A stretch of 64,000 nt of DNA from Agrobacterium tumefaciens. GTDB lineage: Bacteria > Pseudomonadota > Alphaproteobacteria > Rhizobiales > Rhizobiaceae. The stretch lies in NCBI RefSeq assembly GCF_000834635.1, contig NZ_JXQV01000017.1, forward strand, positions 1 through 64,000. Reading direction: 5' to 3'. The notes below the pieces were generated by a model. It did not search any database. It had not been told where the DNA came from and worked only from the letters and a program-made list of their open reading frames with translations. A program made the position numbers and the translations under genes. Shown piece by piece: positions 44,530 to 53,409 of this stretch (the stretch's first letter is position 1; each line of letters opens with the position of its first letter).

Positions 44530-44557
44530 TTCAAGACGGCGCATGCCGTCCTGAACG
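44530..44557 (+). terminator. Hairpin between the cupin and Lrp genes
   Basis: GTTCA-A-GACGGC and GCCGTC-C-TGAAC pair over 11 bp with one mismatch around loop GCAT. It lies 20 bases after the cupin stop. There is no T run, so it may be partial termination or an mRNA stabiliser. Confidence 0.5.
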
Positions 44558-44590
44558 CTCGATACAGGGCGGTGCATAAAGGGGGCGGAC

Positions 44591-45067
44591 GTGAAGCTTG
44601 ATCGTATCGACATCCGGATACTGCATGAGCTGCAACAAAATGGTCGCTTGACCAATGTGGAACTGTCCGAGCTTGTGCATCTCTCGCCCAGCCCATGCCT
44701 GATCCGGGTCAAAAAGCTGCAGCAACTGGGTTATATTTCCGGCTATTCGGCTCATATCAATCTGGCGAAGCTTGGTCCAACCGTGACGATTTTCGCAGAG
44801 ATCACGCTCAGCAGCCATCGCCACAGCGACTTTTCCCGCTTCCAGCAGGCAATCGAGAAAATCGAGGAAGCCATCGAGTGTCATCTGATTTCCGGTGGCT
44901 ATGACTATTTGATAAAATTCGTGACAGCCACGATTGGCGATTATCAGGAATTGATGGAAGGGCTGCTTCAAGCCGATATCGGGATCGACAAATATTTCAG
45001 CTTCGTGGTCATGAAGTCACCCTTCGTGAAGCGCCATGTGCCGATCAACACGCTCTTCAAAGAGTAG
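44591..45067 (+). CDS. Lrp/AsnC-family transcriptional regulator
   Basis: A 158-residue regulator. The N-terminal helix-turn-helix (DIRILHELQQNGRLTNVELSE, LSPSPCLIRVKKLQQLG) is followed by an RAM ligand-binding domain (FAEITLSS, ECHLISGGYDYLIKF). Start is GTG 44591. Lrp proteins sense amino acids. The gene lies between the cupin and the second GNAT in the cluster, so it may add amino-acid control to the GntR control. Confidence 0.9.
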   Translation: MKLDRIDIRILHELQQNGRLTNVELSELVHLSPSPCLIRVKKLQQLGYISGYSAHINLAKLGPTVTIFAEITLSSHRHSDFSRFQQAIEKIEEAIECHLISGGYDYLIKFVTATIGDYQELMEGLLQADIGIDKYFSFVVMKSPFVKRHVPINTLFKE

Positions 45068-45237
45068 TCCCTGCCAAGCCAGAACGCGCCTATGGTAGCG
45101 GGTTGCATGAAATGCTGACGAGGTGTTGAAAACGAGGCAAATAACCTCTTTTGCCACGGTATATAGCGGCTGAGCCTCGCCCTCTTCCTGCATATTGGGC
45201 CGTACTTTCAAACCTTCGAACACAGAGACGTCCAACA

Positions 45238-46107
45238 ATGACGAACAATCATAGTGCTCAACTCCCAGACAGCAGCGACATCAGTCTTTCCAGACTGGAG
45301 GCGAGGCATCTCGAAGGCGCGCTGAAGCTCTCTCAGGAATTTTCATGGCCATACCGTCTGGAAGACTGGCAATTTGCCGCCAATCTGGGTGAGGGGCTGG
45401 TGCTGGAGCGGGCAGGCGAGGTTGTCGGCACAGCGCTCTGGTGGAATTACGGTGCGGAACACGCGACCGCCGGTATGATTATCGTGACGGCAAAGGTTCA
45501 AGGCACCGGCCAAGGCTCACGGCTTTTCAATGCCCTTCTGGACGCAACACAGGGCCGGATTATACTTCTCAATGCAACAGCAGAGGGCTTGCCGCTTTAT
45601 GAGCGCAGAGGTTTCACGCCTTGGGGCAAGATCCAGCAACATCAAGCGGTTTTGACTGTTGCGCCCGAGGTTGCGCCCCACAGCCAGATCCGTCCTGCAA
45701 CTGAAAATGACCTTGACGCCATCATAGCTTTCGATGAGCACGCAATCGGAATGAACCGGGAGCGTGTCGTCACCGCGCTTGCAGATATCGGCGATACGCT
45801 GGTGATCGCGGAAGGTGGAACTCTGCTCGGCTATGCCATTGCCCGCAAATTCGGTCGCGGCCACGTCATTGGCCCAGTCGCTGCCAACAATACTGACGAC
45901 GCGAAGCACCTGATCCGCGCGCATCTGGCCAAGCTCGGCGGCCAATTTGTCCGAATGGATGTCTACGCCGAGGATGGGTTGAGCCCGTTTCTGCAAAGCT
46001 TCGGCCTGCCACTCGTCAGTGAAGTGGTGTCGATGGTTCGGGGCGATTTACCCAGACCTGTGGCGCCAGCGCATATGTACGCCGTCTCAAACCAGTCATT
46101 GAGCTAG
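45238..46107 (+). CDS. GNAT N-acetyltransferase, two-domain (second copy)
   Basis: A 289-residue two-domain GNAT, the paralogue of 33661-34533: EFSWPYRLEDWQFAANLGEG in place of GVGWPHRPADWELL, IIVTAKVQGTGQGSRLF as the acetyl-CoA loop, and IGPVAANNTDDAK in the second half. ATG 45238 follows GAGACGTCC. The upstream frame to 45151 is not supported. The ALDH gene follows 40 bases on. The acceptor is probably an amine, by context. Confidence 0.85.
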   Translation: MTNNHSAQLPDSSDISLSRLEARHLEGALKLSQEFSWPYRLEDWQFAANLGEGLVLERAGEVVGTALWWNYGAEHATAGMIIVTAKVQGTGQGSRLFNALLDATQGRIILLNATAEGLPLYERRGFTPWGKIQQHQAVLTVAPEVAPHSQIRPATENDLDAIIAFDEHAIGMNRERVVTALADIGDTLVIAEGGTLLGYAIARKFGRGHVIGPVAANNTDDAKHLIRAHLAKLGGQFVRMDVYAEDGLSPFLQSFGLPLVSEVVSMVRGDLPRPVAPAHMYAVSNQSLS

Positions 46108-46147
46108 CGCGTCTCGGCTGCCCCTACCATACAAAGGAATTCATGCG

Positions 46148-47608
46148 ATGACCGCTCCTCTCCAGCATCTTGTCCAAAACAACAGGCTGGGCCAGTTTTT
46201 TATCAATGGCGAATGGACACCCGCCCTGGCAAGCGAGACGGTCGCCGTTACCAATCCGGCGACGGAAGAGGTCGTTGCGCATATCGCAATGGGAGGCGTG
46301 GCGGATGTCGATGCAGCCGTCACAGCAGCCAGAGATGCTTTTTCCTCATGGTCGCTGACAACGCCGGAACACCGCGCTGATCTGCTTGAGAAACTCCGCA
46401 TCGCGCTGGAAAAGCGCAGCGAGCTCATAGCGCAGTGCCTCACACTGGAAATGGGCGCAGCCATTGGATATGCGCGCAGCGCGCAGGTGCCACTTGCCAT
46501 CGCCCATGTCGCCACAGCGCGAGAGGTCCTTCTCTCCTTTCCATTCATCAGGCAGCGCGGGCATACCGCAATCGCCCATGAGCCGATTGGCGTCTGCGCC
46601 TTGATCACGCCCTGGAATTGGCCGCTCTACCAGATCACGGCCAAGGTTGCGCCTGCCTTGGCCGCAGGCTGCACCGTGGTTCTGAAACCCAGCGAACTTG
46701 CACCGCTGAGCGCACTGCTGTTTGCCGAAGCGATTGTGGAGGCAGGTTTCCCCGCAGGCGTTTTCAATCTGGTCAATGGTGATGGCCCCGTTGTCGGCCA
46801 GCGCATGGCGAGCCATCCCGATGTCGATATGGTGTCCATCACCGGTTCCACACGCGCCGGTGTTCTGGTCGCGCAAGCCGCCGCCCCAACCGTCAAGCGC
46901 GTTGCTCAGGAGCTTGGTGGAAAATCACCAAACATTATCCTGCCCGATGCAGGCCTTGATCGCGCCGTCCCGCTCGGCATCGCTGCAGCATTTCGCAATC
47001 TCGGGCAATCCTGCAGCGCACCCACGCGCATGATCGTGCCGCGCAGCTTGTTGTCGAGGGTTGAAGAAATCGCATTGAAAGCCTTGGGCGATATCGTTGT
47101 CGGTGAACCACTCGCGCCCGCAACCACACATGGCGCCATGGCGAACCGGGCGCAGTTCGACCGCGTCCAGGCGATGATTAAAGTCGGCATGGACGAAGGC
47201 GCAAAACTTCTGGCCGGTGGGCCGGGCCGCACGGAAGGGCATGAAACGGGGCTTTTTGTGAAGCCCACGATTTTCTCTGAGGTGCAGACGGATATGAGTA
47301 TCGCCAGAGAGGAAATTTTCGGCCCGGTCCTCTGCATCATTCCCTATGACAGTGTCGATGAGGCCATCGAAATTGCCAATGACACGGTTTATGGCCTCGG
47401 TGCCCATGTTCAGGGTCAGGATATGGCGGCGGTGAAACACGTCGCATCCCGCATCCGCTCCGGGCAGGTTCATCTCAATTACCCGGCGTGGGATCCGCAT
47501 GCACCCTTCGGCGGCTTCAAGCAATCCGGCAATGGCCGCGAATACGGCGTCGAAGGCATGGCTGAATATCTGGAAGTAAAATCGATTCTTGGCTATTTCG
47601 CTGAGTGA
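46148..47608 (+). CDS. Aldehyde dehydrogenase family protein
   Basis: A 486-residue NAD-linked aldehyde dehydrogenase: TPWNWPLYQITAKVAPALAAG, ITGSTRAGVLVAQ, catalytic Glu in QELGGKSPNI and catalytic Cys in NLGQSCSAPTRM. It belongs to a different subgroup from the GabD genes in this window. It converges on the second FAD oxidoreductase, which could supply its aldehyde. Confidence 0.92.
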   Translation: MTAPLQHLVQNNRLGQFFINGEWTPALASETVAVTNPATEEVVAHIAMGGVADVDAAVTAARDAFSSWSLTTPEHRADLLEKLRIALEKRSELIAQCLTLEMGAAIGYARSAQVPLAIAHVATAREVLLSFPFIRQRGHTAIAHEPIGVCALITPWNWPLYQITAKVAPALAAGCTVVLKPSELAPLSALLFAEAIVEAGFPAGVFNLVNGDGPVVGQRMASHPDVDMVSITGSTRAGVLVAQAAAPTVKRVAQELGGKSPNIILPDAGLDRAVPLGIAAAFRNLGQSCSAPTRMIVPRSLLSRVEEIALKALGDIVVGEPLAPATTHGAMANRAQFDRVQAMIKVGMDEGAKLLAGGPGRTEGHETGLFVKPTIFSEVQTDMSIAREEIFGPVLCIIPYDSVDEAIEIANDTVYGLGAHVQGQDMAAVKHVASRIRSGQVHLNYPAWDPHAPFGGFKQSGNGREYGVEGMAEYLEVKSILGYFAE

Positions 47609-47630
47609 AAACGGCTTGATCTTTGCCAAC

Positions 47631-47669
47631 AAAAAAGCGCATCAACCTATTGAGGTGATGCGCTTTTTC
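47631..47669. terminator. Bidirectional rho-independent terminator
   Basis: A6-GCGCATCA with ACCT and AGGT with TGATGCGC-T5 form a long stem with one A bulge and loop ATTG, flanked by A and T runs on both sides. It stands between two convergent genes and should stop transcription from either side. Confidence 0.88.
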
Positions 47670-47687
47670 TTTCGCCAGTGCTAATGA

Positions 47688-49001
47688 TTACCTTTGATCC
47701 CACCGGTCCAACATGCCGTAATACCAAACGGCCAAAGGCAAAAACCACGGCTTGCCGTTGAAATAGGGGCGGGTTTCGAAGCTGAGGTCGCTATAGACGG
47801 TTTTGCCCTCATCATTTCCAAGCATTGTGTTGGCAATTTTCGCACCCAGCCAGCTTGAACGCGCCACGCCGGTGCCGTTGTAACCGCCCGCGAAATACAT
47901 GCCTTTAATCGTGTCGACATGCGGAAAATGATCGAAGGTGAAACCCAGCTGGCCGTGCCAGTAATGGCTGATCTTATATGCGTTCAATTCCGGAAATATC
48001 TTCAAAAGCAGCCCGCGAACAAAAGCGGCATTGGCCGTGTTGCTCTTCACCGTGCCGCTCATATCCAGAACGCGCCCACCCAGAATGATACGCGTTCCGT
48101 CTGGCGAAGGACGGTAATAGGTTACCACGCGCTGGCTTCCTGCAAGCATTTGCTGCTTCGGCATCAGCGTGCGCATCAACTCTGGTGGCAATTGTTCCGT
48201 GGCCACAAGGCCGCTGCCCACCGGGATGATGCGTCGCTTGAGGTAAGGCAGTAAAGCGCCACTATATCCGTTGGTTGCGATCAAAACCTGATGTGCCGTC
48301 ACATCACGGCCCTGCACTTTAAACGCAAACCCGCCGGCCTTCTGTTGAAGATCGGTCACGCGGGCATTGCTGAACACGCGCACACCAAGGCGCTGCGCGG
48401 CCTCTGAAAGACCCTTGACGTATTTTGCCGGATGCAGACCTGCATAGCCGGGCATCGAAACACCGCCATGGTAGAGATCGGAGCCCACTTCCTTGCGCTG
48501 TTCTGAACGCGGAACCAGATAGGCATCGCATGGCATGACTTTGCTGATACGGTCGAGGTTAGCGCCGAGGCTGTCATAGATGCGCGGCGTCATCGCACCT
48601 TTGAAATATCCGACGACCTTCAGGTCGCAATCGATCTGTTCCGCAGCAACGACGTCTTTGACATATTGCAGAGACTGGAAGCTTTCCTCGACCACGCGTT
48701 TCGCCATATCCGTGCCGTAGCGCATGGCGGAATCGTAAAACGCCCAGCCTGGCCCTAGAAATCCGCCATTGCGCGATGATGCTCCCCAGCCCGGTGCGTC
48801 GGCATCATAGACGGTGACCTGTTTGCCTGCCCGGGCAAGCACAAGAGCCGCATTGAGGCCGGTAAAGCCACCGCCAATGATGGCAACTTCGGTAGAAGGT
48901 GAGATATCGTCAGCCTTGGCACCATCGGGGCGGGCCTCATCCCACCAAAATGGACTTGCGACAGCATCATCGGTAAAAAAGGGCGCATTCAAACTGGACA
49001 T
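47688..49001 (-). CDS. FAD-dependent amine oxidoreductase (second copy)
   Basis: A 437-residue flavoenzyme of the DAO/PuuB type: AIIGGGFTGLNAALVLARAG, GWGASSRNGGFLG and the C-terminal GGYNGTGVARSSWLG motif. It is paralogous to 34734-36044 (both share NGGxxxxG and the RIILGGR/RVLLGGR strand). ATG 49001 has GAGTGACGACC upstream; GTG 49010 is an alternative. It converges on the aldehyde dehydrogenase gene, a likely next step. Confidence 0.88.
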   Translation of the reverse strand: MSSLNAPFFTDDAVASPFWWDEARPDGAKADDISPSTEVAIIGGGFTGLNAALVLARAGKQVTVYDADAPGWGASSRNGGFLGPGWAFYDSAMRYGTDMAKRVVEESFQSLQYVKDVVAAEQIDCDLKVVGYFKGAMTPRIYDSLGANLDRISKVMPCDAYLVPRSEQRKEVGSDLYHGGVSMPGYAGLHPAKYVKGLSEAAQRLGVRVFSNARVTDLQQKAGGFAFKVQGRDVTAHQVLIATNGYSGALLPYLKRRIIPVGSGLVATEQLPPELMRTLMPKQQMLAGSQRVVTYYRPSPDGTRIILGGRVLDMSGTVKSNTANAAFVRGLLLKIFPELNAYKISHYWHGQLGFTFDHFPHVDTIKGMYFAGGYNGTGVARSSWLGAKIANTMLGNDEGKTVYSDLSFETRPYFNGKPWFLPLAVWYYGMLDRWDQR

Positions 49002-49249
49002 GGTCGTCACTCACATTTGCGGGCACGGCGCAGACATCTCTGCGCGAAGACTTGCGACAACAAGACGAATTCCGACCGTCGTCATCGCGTGTCATAAGAC
49101 CGTAAAATCCAGCATATTTGGTATCGGATATGGCTGCGACGCAGAACAAAATGGCGCGGCAAGCGGGTTAGAGCGCATCTGCTGCCGTGCGGGCGACCGG
49201 CAACCTTTTTCTGACTAGGCTCCACCTTGACGGCGTCACCCGATTGCCC

Positions 49250-50092
49250 TTACGCCCCGCTTACTCGGGATAGCTCGATGCTGCTGGCGGCCAGCGGTTC
49301 ACGGCAATCCATGTCTTCTCCGGTTGGCTGAATAACCGGGTTTCCACGCCGGTCGCGCAGCACCTCAACGGCAATGCCATAGGTCTCGGAAATCAGCTCT
49401 GGCGTCACGATGTCTCGCGGTGCGCCGCTTTGCTTCAGCGTGCCGTCCGATATGACGAGAAGATTATCGGCATATTGGCATGCAAGGTTGAGATCGTGCA
49501 AAACCACCACGGTCACCCAGTTGTTTGTCCGGGTTTCGCTTCGCACCAAATCCAGAAGACCGACCTGGTGTCTGAGATCGAGAGCGCTGACGGGCTCATC
49601 CAGCAACATCGTCTGCGGCTCACGCATCAGCACCTGCGCAAAAAGTGCCATCTGCCGTTGGCCGCCACTCAGCGAAGATATATCGCGGTTTGCGAGATGC
49701 CCAACGCCCGCTTGATGCAGCCGTGTCATCGCGGCATCCAGCGTTTCATCATCAATATGCAGAGACAGGTGGCCCGACCGGCCCAGAGCAACCACTTCGA
49801 GCACGCTCAGCGCAATATCGACTGTCGTATCCTGTGGCATGTAGGCGAAGGTGTCGCGCCAGTTTTTCAGATGCTTGCCGCGCTTTTCACCGGCGCGCAA
49901 CGTCCGCTCGCCATCCCTTATGCAGCCTTCGGACAGCGGCAGCTCTCCGAACATGGCGCGCAGCAGCGTGGTCTTGCCAGTGCCATTGGGGCCGATCACG
50001 GCGTGGACCTGTCCCGCCGCAAGCTGCGCACTCAGCCGTTTGACGACCGTCTGCCCGCCGCGCTCTATCGAGATGTCGTCAAGTATCATCAT
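49250..50092 (-). CDS. Iron-siderophore ABC ATP-binding protein (FecE/FepC-like)
   Basis: A 280-residue ATPase: Walker A GPNGTGKTTLLRA, Q-loop AYMPQDTTVD, signature LSGGQRQMALFAQVL, Walker B TMLLDEPVSALD and H-loop VVLHDLNLA. I chose ATG 50092, which overlaps the permease stop (ATGATGA); a frame reaching 50236 was rejected. It is last in the siderophore operon. Confidence 0.92.
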   Translation of the reverse strand: MMILDDISIERGGQTVVKRLSAQLAAGQVHAVIGPNGTGKTTLLRAMFGELPLSEGCIRDGERTLRAGEKRGKHLKNWRDTFAYMPQDTTVDIALSVLEVVALGRSGHLSLHIDDETLDAAMTRLHQAGVGHLANRDISSLSGGQRQMALFAQVLMREPQTMLLDEPVSALDLRHQVGLLDLVRSETRTNNWVTVVVLHDLNLACQYADNLLVISDGTLKQSGAPRDIVTPELISETYGIAVEVLRDRRGNPVIQPTGEDMDCREPLAASSIELSRVSGA

Positions 50093-51141
50093 CGGTTTCG
50101 CCTCTTCGGAGCGAAGATGAGCCACAGCAGGAACGGCACACCAACAATCGCGGTTACGATCCCGACCGGAAACAGGGCTCCCGGAATGATCGATTTCGAC
50201 AGAATGGATGCAATCGACAACATCAACGCGCCGCACAGGATAGACATGGGCAAGAAGAACCGCTGGTCCTCACCAACCGCCATGCGTGCGATGTGCGGGG
50301 CAACCAGCCCGATGAAGCCAATGACACCAACGAAGCTTGTCGCTGTTGCCGTCATCACAGCCACGATGATGAGCACTTTCATGCGCAGCAAACGAACATT
50401 GATGCCAAGGCTTGCAGCCCGCATTTCGCCCATTCTGAGCGCCGTCAGTTTCCAGCAGTCTGCCATCAACAGGATGCAGCAGACCGCCGTGACAGCGGCT
50501 GTGAGTGTCACCGTTGGCCATGTCGCCTTGCTAAGGCTGCCGAACAGCCAGAACAGAATTTGCTGAGACAGTTCCGGCGAAGACAGGAACTGGATGAGCG
50601 ACAAGAGCGATTGGAACAGAAACAGCAGCGCAATGCCGCCGAGGATAATCGTTTCCGTTGCCACCTGGCGCATCGAGGCAAGGAAGAACAGGAAGAGTGC
50701 AGCCAGCATGGCAAAGACAAATGCACCCAGAGGCACCGCAAACATCGCATCCAGCCCAAGCCCGCCCAAAGCCAGAACCAGCGCCGCGCCAAAGCCCGCC
50801 GCCGCCGCCATGCCCAGCGTATAGGGGCTTGCCATCGGGTTGTTGAGCAGCGTCTGCATTTGCGCGCCACCTGCACCCAGCGCCGCACCCACACACAATG
50901 CCATCAGCGCCATGGGCAAGCGCAGGCCGCGCACGATGGAGTCGGTCATGGTTTCGCGTATGCCGATGCCGGTCAGGGATCGTACGACTTCGGAAGGCGA
51001 GAGCATCGATGGGCCGGTCGCGATATCGAGCACCAGACTGATCGCCATAAGGACAAAAAAGATCAGAATGACGCGCCAGCGGCGACGCTCGCGCAGCCGG
51101 TGCGTCCCGATAGCTTCAGCGTTGCGGTCAGCAATGGACAT
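50089..51141 (-). CDS. Iron-siderophore ABC permease (FecCD family)
   Basis: A 350-residue inner-membrane permease with about ten segments. Family marks are GLRLPMALMALCVGAALGAGGAQMQ, NNPMASPYTLGMAAAAGFGAAL and GVIGFIGLVAPHIARM. Only one permease gene is present, so the channel is probably a homodimer. A hairpin lies upstream, before the binding-protein stop. Confidence 0.93.
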   Translation of the reverse strand: MSIADRNAEAIGTHRLRERRRWRVILIFFVLMAISLVLDIATGPSMLSPSEVVRSLTGIGIRETMTDSIVRGLRLPMALMALCVGAALGAGGAQMQTLLNNPMASPYTLGMAAAAGFGAALVLALGGLGLDAMFAVPLGAFVFAMLAALFLFFLASMRQVATETIILGGIALLFLFQSLLSLIQFLSSPELSQQILFWLFGSLSKATWPTVTLTAAVTAVCCILLMADCWKLTALRMGEMRAASLGINVRLLRMKVLIIVAVMTATATSFVGVIGFIGLVAPHIARMAVGEDQRFFLPMSILCGALMLSIASILSKSIIPGALFPVGIVTAIVGVPFLLWLIFAPKRRNR

Positions 51142-51173
51142 GAGTAACCTGTGGTGCCGTAAGTGTCATAAAG

Positions 51174-51197
51174 GCTGACGCCCCAAAGGGCGTCAGC
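51174..51197 (-). terminator. Intercistronic hairpin between siderophore receptor and permease
   Basis: GCTGACGCCC and GGGCGTCAGC form a perfect 10-bp stem with a 4-base loop. On the transcribed strand it is followed by CTTTATG, not a T run. As in two other operons of this window, it follows the binding-protein gene. Confidence 0.65.
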
Positions 51198-51261
51198 ACA
51201 TTGGCGCCTCTGCACGCTCGCCCCTATCGAGCTGTTCGTGCAGAAAAATCTCGCCGTCACC

Positions 51262-52365
51262 TTATTCGTTGACGGAAATGGCGAAGGTGCCTTCAGGCGT
51301 CACAGGCAGGTATTTCTTGTAGTAGCCCAGGTAGTTGGCGATGGGGTCTACATCCTTGAACTGCTCGGGATAGAGCTGCTTGGCAATGTACTGAACCAAG
51401 GCGAAATCCGAAACCGTGCGCGAAGCGCCCTGATAAACGCCAAAGAGCTTGCCGTTCTTGATGGCGGGCAATTCGCTCCAGCCCTGACGGGTCTCAAAGG
51501 CTTTCAGGTTCTTGCGCGCATCCGCTTCTTTCACGCCCGGGCCCATCGGCATCGCTGCCGGGTTTTTGTTGTCTTCACGTCCAGAAATGAAAATAACGTC
51601 CGGCTTTGCCACCAGAACCTGCTCTGGATTGATCGGACCCCACCATTCAACAAAGGGTGCGGCAATGTTATCGCCACCGGCCAGCGTCGACATCGCGCCC
51701 CACATGTTCTTGCCGTAGGTAAAGGAATATTCCGCCGGGCCCTTGTTGCCGAATTCGACATAGACTTTTGGCTTTGGCTTGCCGGACTTGGCAACCCGGT
51801 CCGCAATGTCCTTCATCGCGCCCTGATAAAGATCGGCGATCTCGTTGCCGCGCTGGTCCTGTCCGGTCACCTGGCCGAGAAGCCGCGTTGATGCAACGTG
51901 ACGCTCAACGGTCTGCGCATTGTAATCGACGACGACGACTGGAATGCCCTGCTGTACCAATCTATCAGCATCAAGCCCCAAGGCCTTGAATTGCCAGTCG
52001 GCAAGGATCACGAGATCAGGGTTCAGGCTCATGACTTTTTCGACGGAGAAGGTCTGCGTGTCGACTTCGCCAACATCGGTTATGTCAGCAAGCGATGGCC
52101 GGTGCGCCACGTGCATCTTCCAGTTGGCTGGAATTTTGCCGACCCATGCTTCTCTGGAAATGCCGACGACGGAATCATAGGCCTTCTCGCCACCAACAGC
52201 CATGTAGTCTTCAAAATAGAAGCCTAGCACGACACGCTTTGCAGGCAGGTCAACCTTCACCTCGCGCCCGATAACATCGGTAATCGTCTTCACTTCTGCC
52301 ATTGCAGGCGCAGCAAATACGAAGACTGACAGCACTGCAGCGAGACCGCTAATTATTGATTTCAT
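51262..52365 (-). CDS. Iron-siderophore ABC substrate-binding protein
   Basis: A 367-residue periplasmic receptor of the FepB/BtuF fold. Signal peptide is 1-23 (APAMA-E). Pieces include TITDVIGREVKVDLPAKRVV, VEKVMSLNPDLVILADW and NPEQVLVAKPDVIFISG. The Tyr- and Trp-rich ligand pocket (FYFEDYMAV, EWWGPINP) is seen. A RirA-like box lies about 45 bases upstream. It is first in the siderophore operon. Confidence 0.9.
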   Translation of the reverse strand: MKSIISGLAAVLSVFVFAAPAMAEVKTITDVIGREVKVDLPAKRVVLGFYFEDYMAVGGEKAYDSVVGISREAWVGKIPANWKMHVAHRPSLADITDVGEVDTQTFSVEKVMSLNPDLVILADWQFKALGLDADRLVQQGIPVVVVDYNAQTVERHVASTRLLGQVTGQDQRGNEIADLYQGAMKDIADRVAKSGKPKPKVYVEFGNKGPAEYSFTYGKNMWGAMSTLAGGDNIAAPFVEWWGPINPEQVLVAKPDVIFISGREDNKNPAAMPMGPGVKEADARKNLKAFETRQGWSELPAIKNGKLFGVYQGASRTVSDFALVQYIAKQLYPEQFKDVDPIANYLGYYKKYLPVTPEGTFAISVNE

Positions 52366-52407
52366 GATAATGATCCAGAGGTTGAGATGCCGCTGATTTA
52401 GTAAATA

Positions 52408-52422
52408 TGATATTTTAAGTCA
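52408..52422 (-). promoter_or_regulatory. RirA-type iron-responsive operator
   Basis: TGA-TATTTTAAG-TCA fits the rhizobial iron-responsive TGA-N9-TCA consensus exactly. It lies 43 bases before the start of the siderophore receptor, in an AT-rich region that also holds the palindrome TCAATTTAATTGA (52420-52432). A GATAATGAT Fur-like half lies nearer the start codon. Confidence 0.6.
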
Positions 52423-52646
52423 ATTTAATTGATGTCGGTTGAAAGCAATTACCAACGGAATCATGTTTGGTCTGGCTGATAAGGCTTGATTCAAAAAACC
52501 TGAAATAAGCGCCCGGCGCACAATCTGTCGAAGCCTGCTTTGGATATAAGAGAATGTGCTTTGGCAATCCTGATTTCAGTTCGGTTTATGCCACGCAATG
52601 CCCCTAGGATGGTCTCAGACGAAAACCAATAAGTCAGGACCGAACA

Positions 52647-53315
52647 ATGGCTCACTTTCGCCCGAAATACATTACCTTCGATTGCTATGGCACGCTGATC
52701 AACTTCCAGACGGCGGAAGCAACGCGTGACATCTACGCTGATCAACTCGATGAGCCGCGCATGGTGGAGTTCATCAAGAACTTCTCGGCCTATCGCCTTG
52801 ATGAAGTTCTGGGCGACTGGAAGCCGTACAATGAAATTCTCCACAACGCGCTCGAAAGAACCTGCAAGCGCAATGGCGTAACCTTCGATCCGAAAGCCGC
52901 GCAGACCGTCTACGAGCGCGTACCGTCCTGGGGCCCGCACCCGGACGTTCCAGCCGGACTTGCCAAGGTTGCCAAAGAAATTCCCCTGGTCATTCTGTCC
53001 AACGCCATGAATTCGCAGATCATGTCGAATGTCGAAAAGCTGGGCGCACCGTTCCACGCGGTTTACACGGCTGAACAGGCGCAGTCCTACAAGCCCAACC
53101 TCAAGGCATTCGAATATATGCTGGATATGCTTGGCTGCGGCCCGGAGGAGATCCTGCATTGCTCCTCCTCATTCCGCTACGATCTGATGTCGGCGCACGA
53201 TATGGGCATTAAAAACAAGGTCTGGGTCAATCGTGGCCACGAACCCGCAAACCCTTACTATGGCTATACCGAAATCTCGGACATTTCAGGCCTTGCCGGT
53301 GTCGTGGGGCTTTGA
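52647..53315 (+). CDS. HAD hydrolase, haloacid dehalogenase type II-like
   Basis: A 222-residue HAD-superfamily hydrolase. Motif I is TFDCYGTL (Asp-x-Tyr, as in L-2-haloacid dehalogenases), motif II VILSNAMN, motif III the Lys in SYKPNLKAF and motif IV HCSSSFRYDLM. Most genomic members of this group are dehalogenases or phosphatases of unknown substrate. The APH-type kinase and the PLP enzyme follow on the same strand with gaps of 94 and 52 bases, so it probably takes part in the same pathway. Confidence 0.87.
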   Translation: MAHFRPKYITFDCYGTLINFQTAEATRDIYADQLDEPRMVEFIKNFSAYRLDEVLGDWKPYNEILHNALERTCKRNGVTFDPKAAQTVYERVPSWGPHPDVPAGLAKVAKEIPLVILSNAMNSQIMSNVEKLGAPFHAVYTAEQAQSYKPNLKAFEYMLDMLGCGPEEILHCSSSFRYDLMSAHDMGIKNKVWVNRGHEPANPYYGYTEISDISGLAGVVGL

Positions 53316-53355
53316 CATCAAAAGGATTGCTGCCATGGGCGGCAGTCCAACGCCT

Positions 53356-53381
53356 GCTCTCGGTCAACTTATGCCGAGAGC
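53356..53381 (+). terminator. Intercistronic hairpin between HAD and kinase genes
   Basis: GCTCTCGG and CCGAGAGC are perfect 8-bp arms with a 10-base loop. No T run follows. A smaller GC-rich dyad (CTGCC/GGCGG) lies just upstream. Confidence 0.5.
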
Positions 53382-53409
53382 AACGACCTTCATCAGGTGA
53401 GGACCGCAA

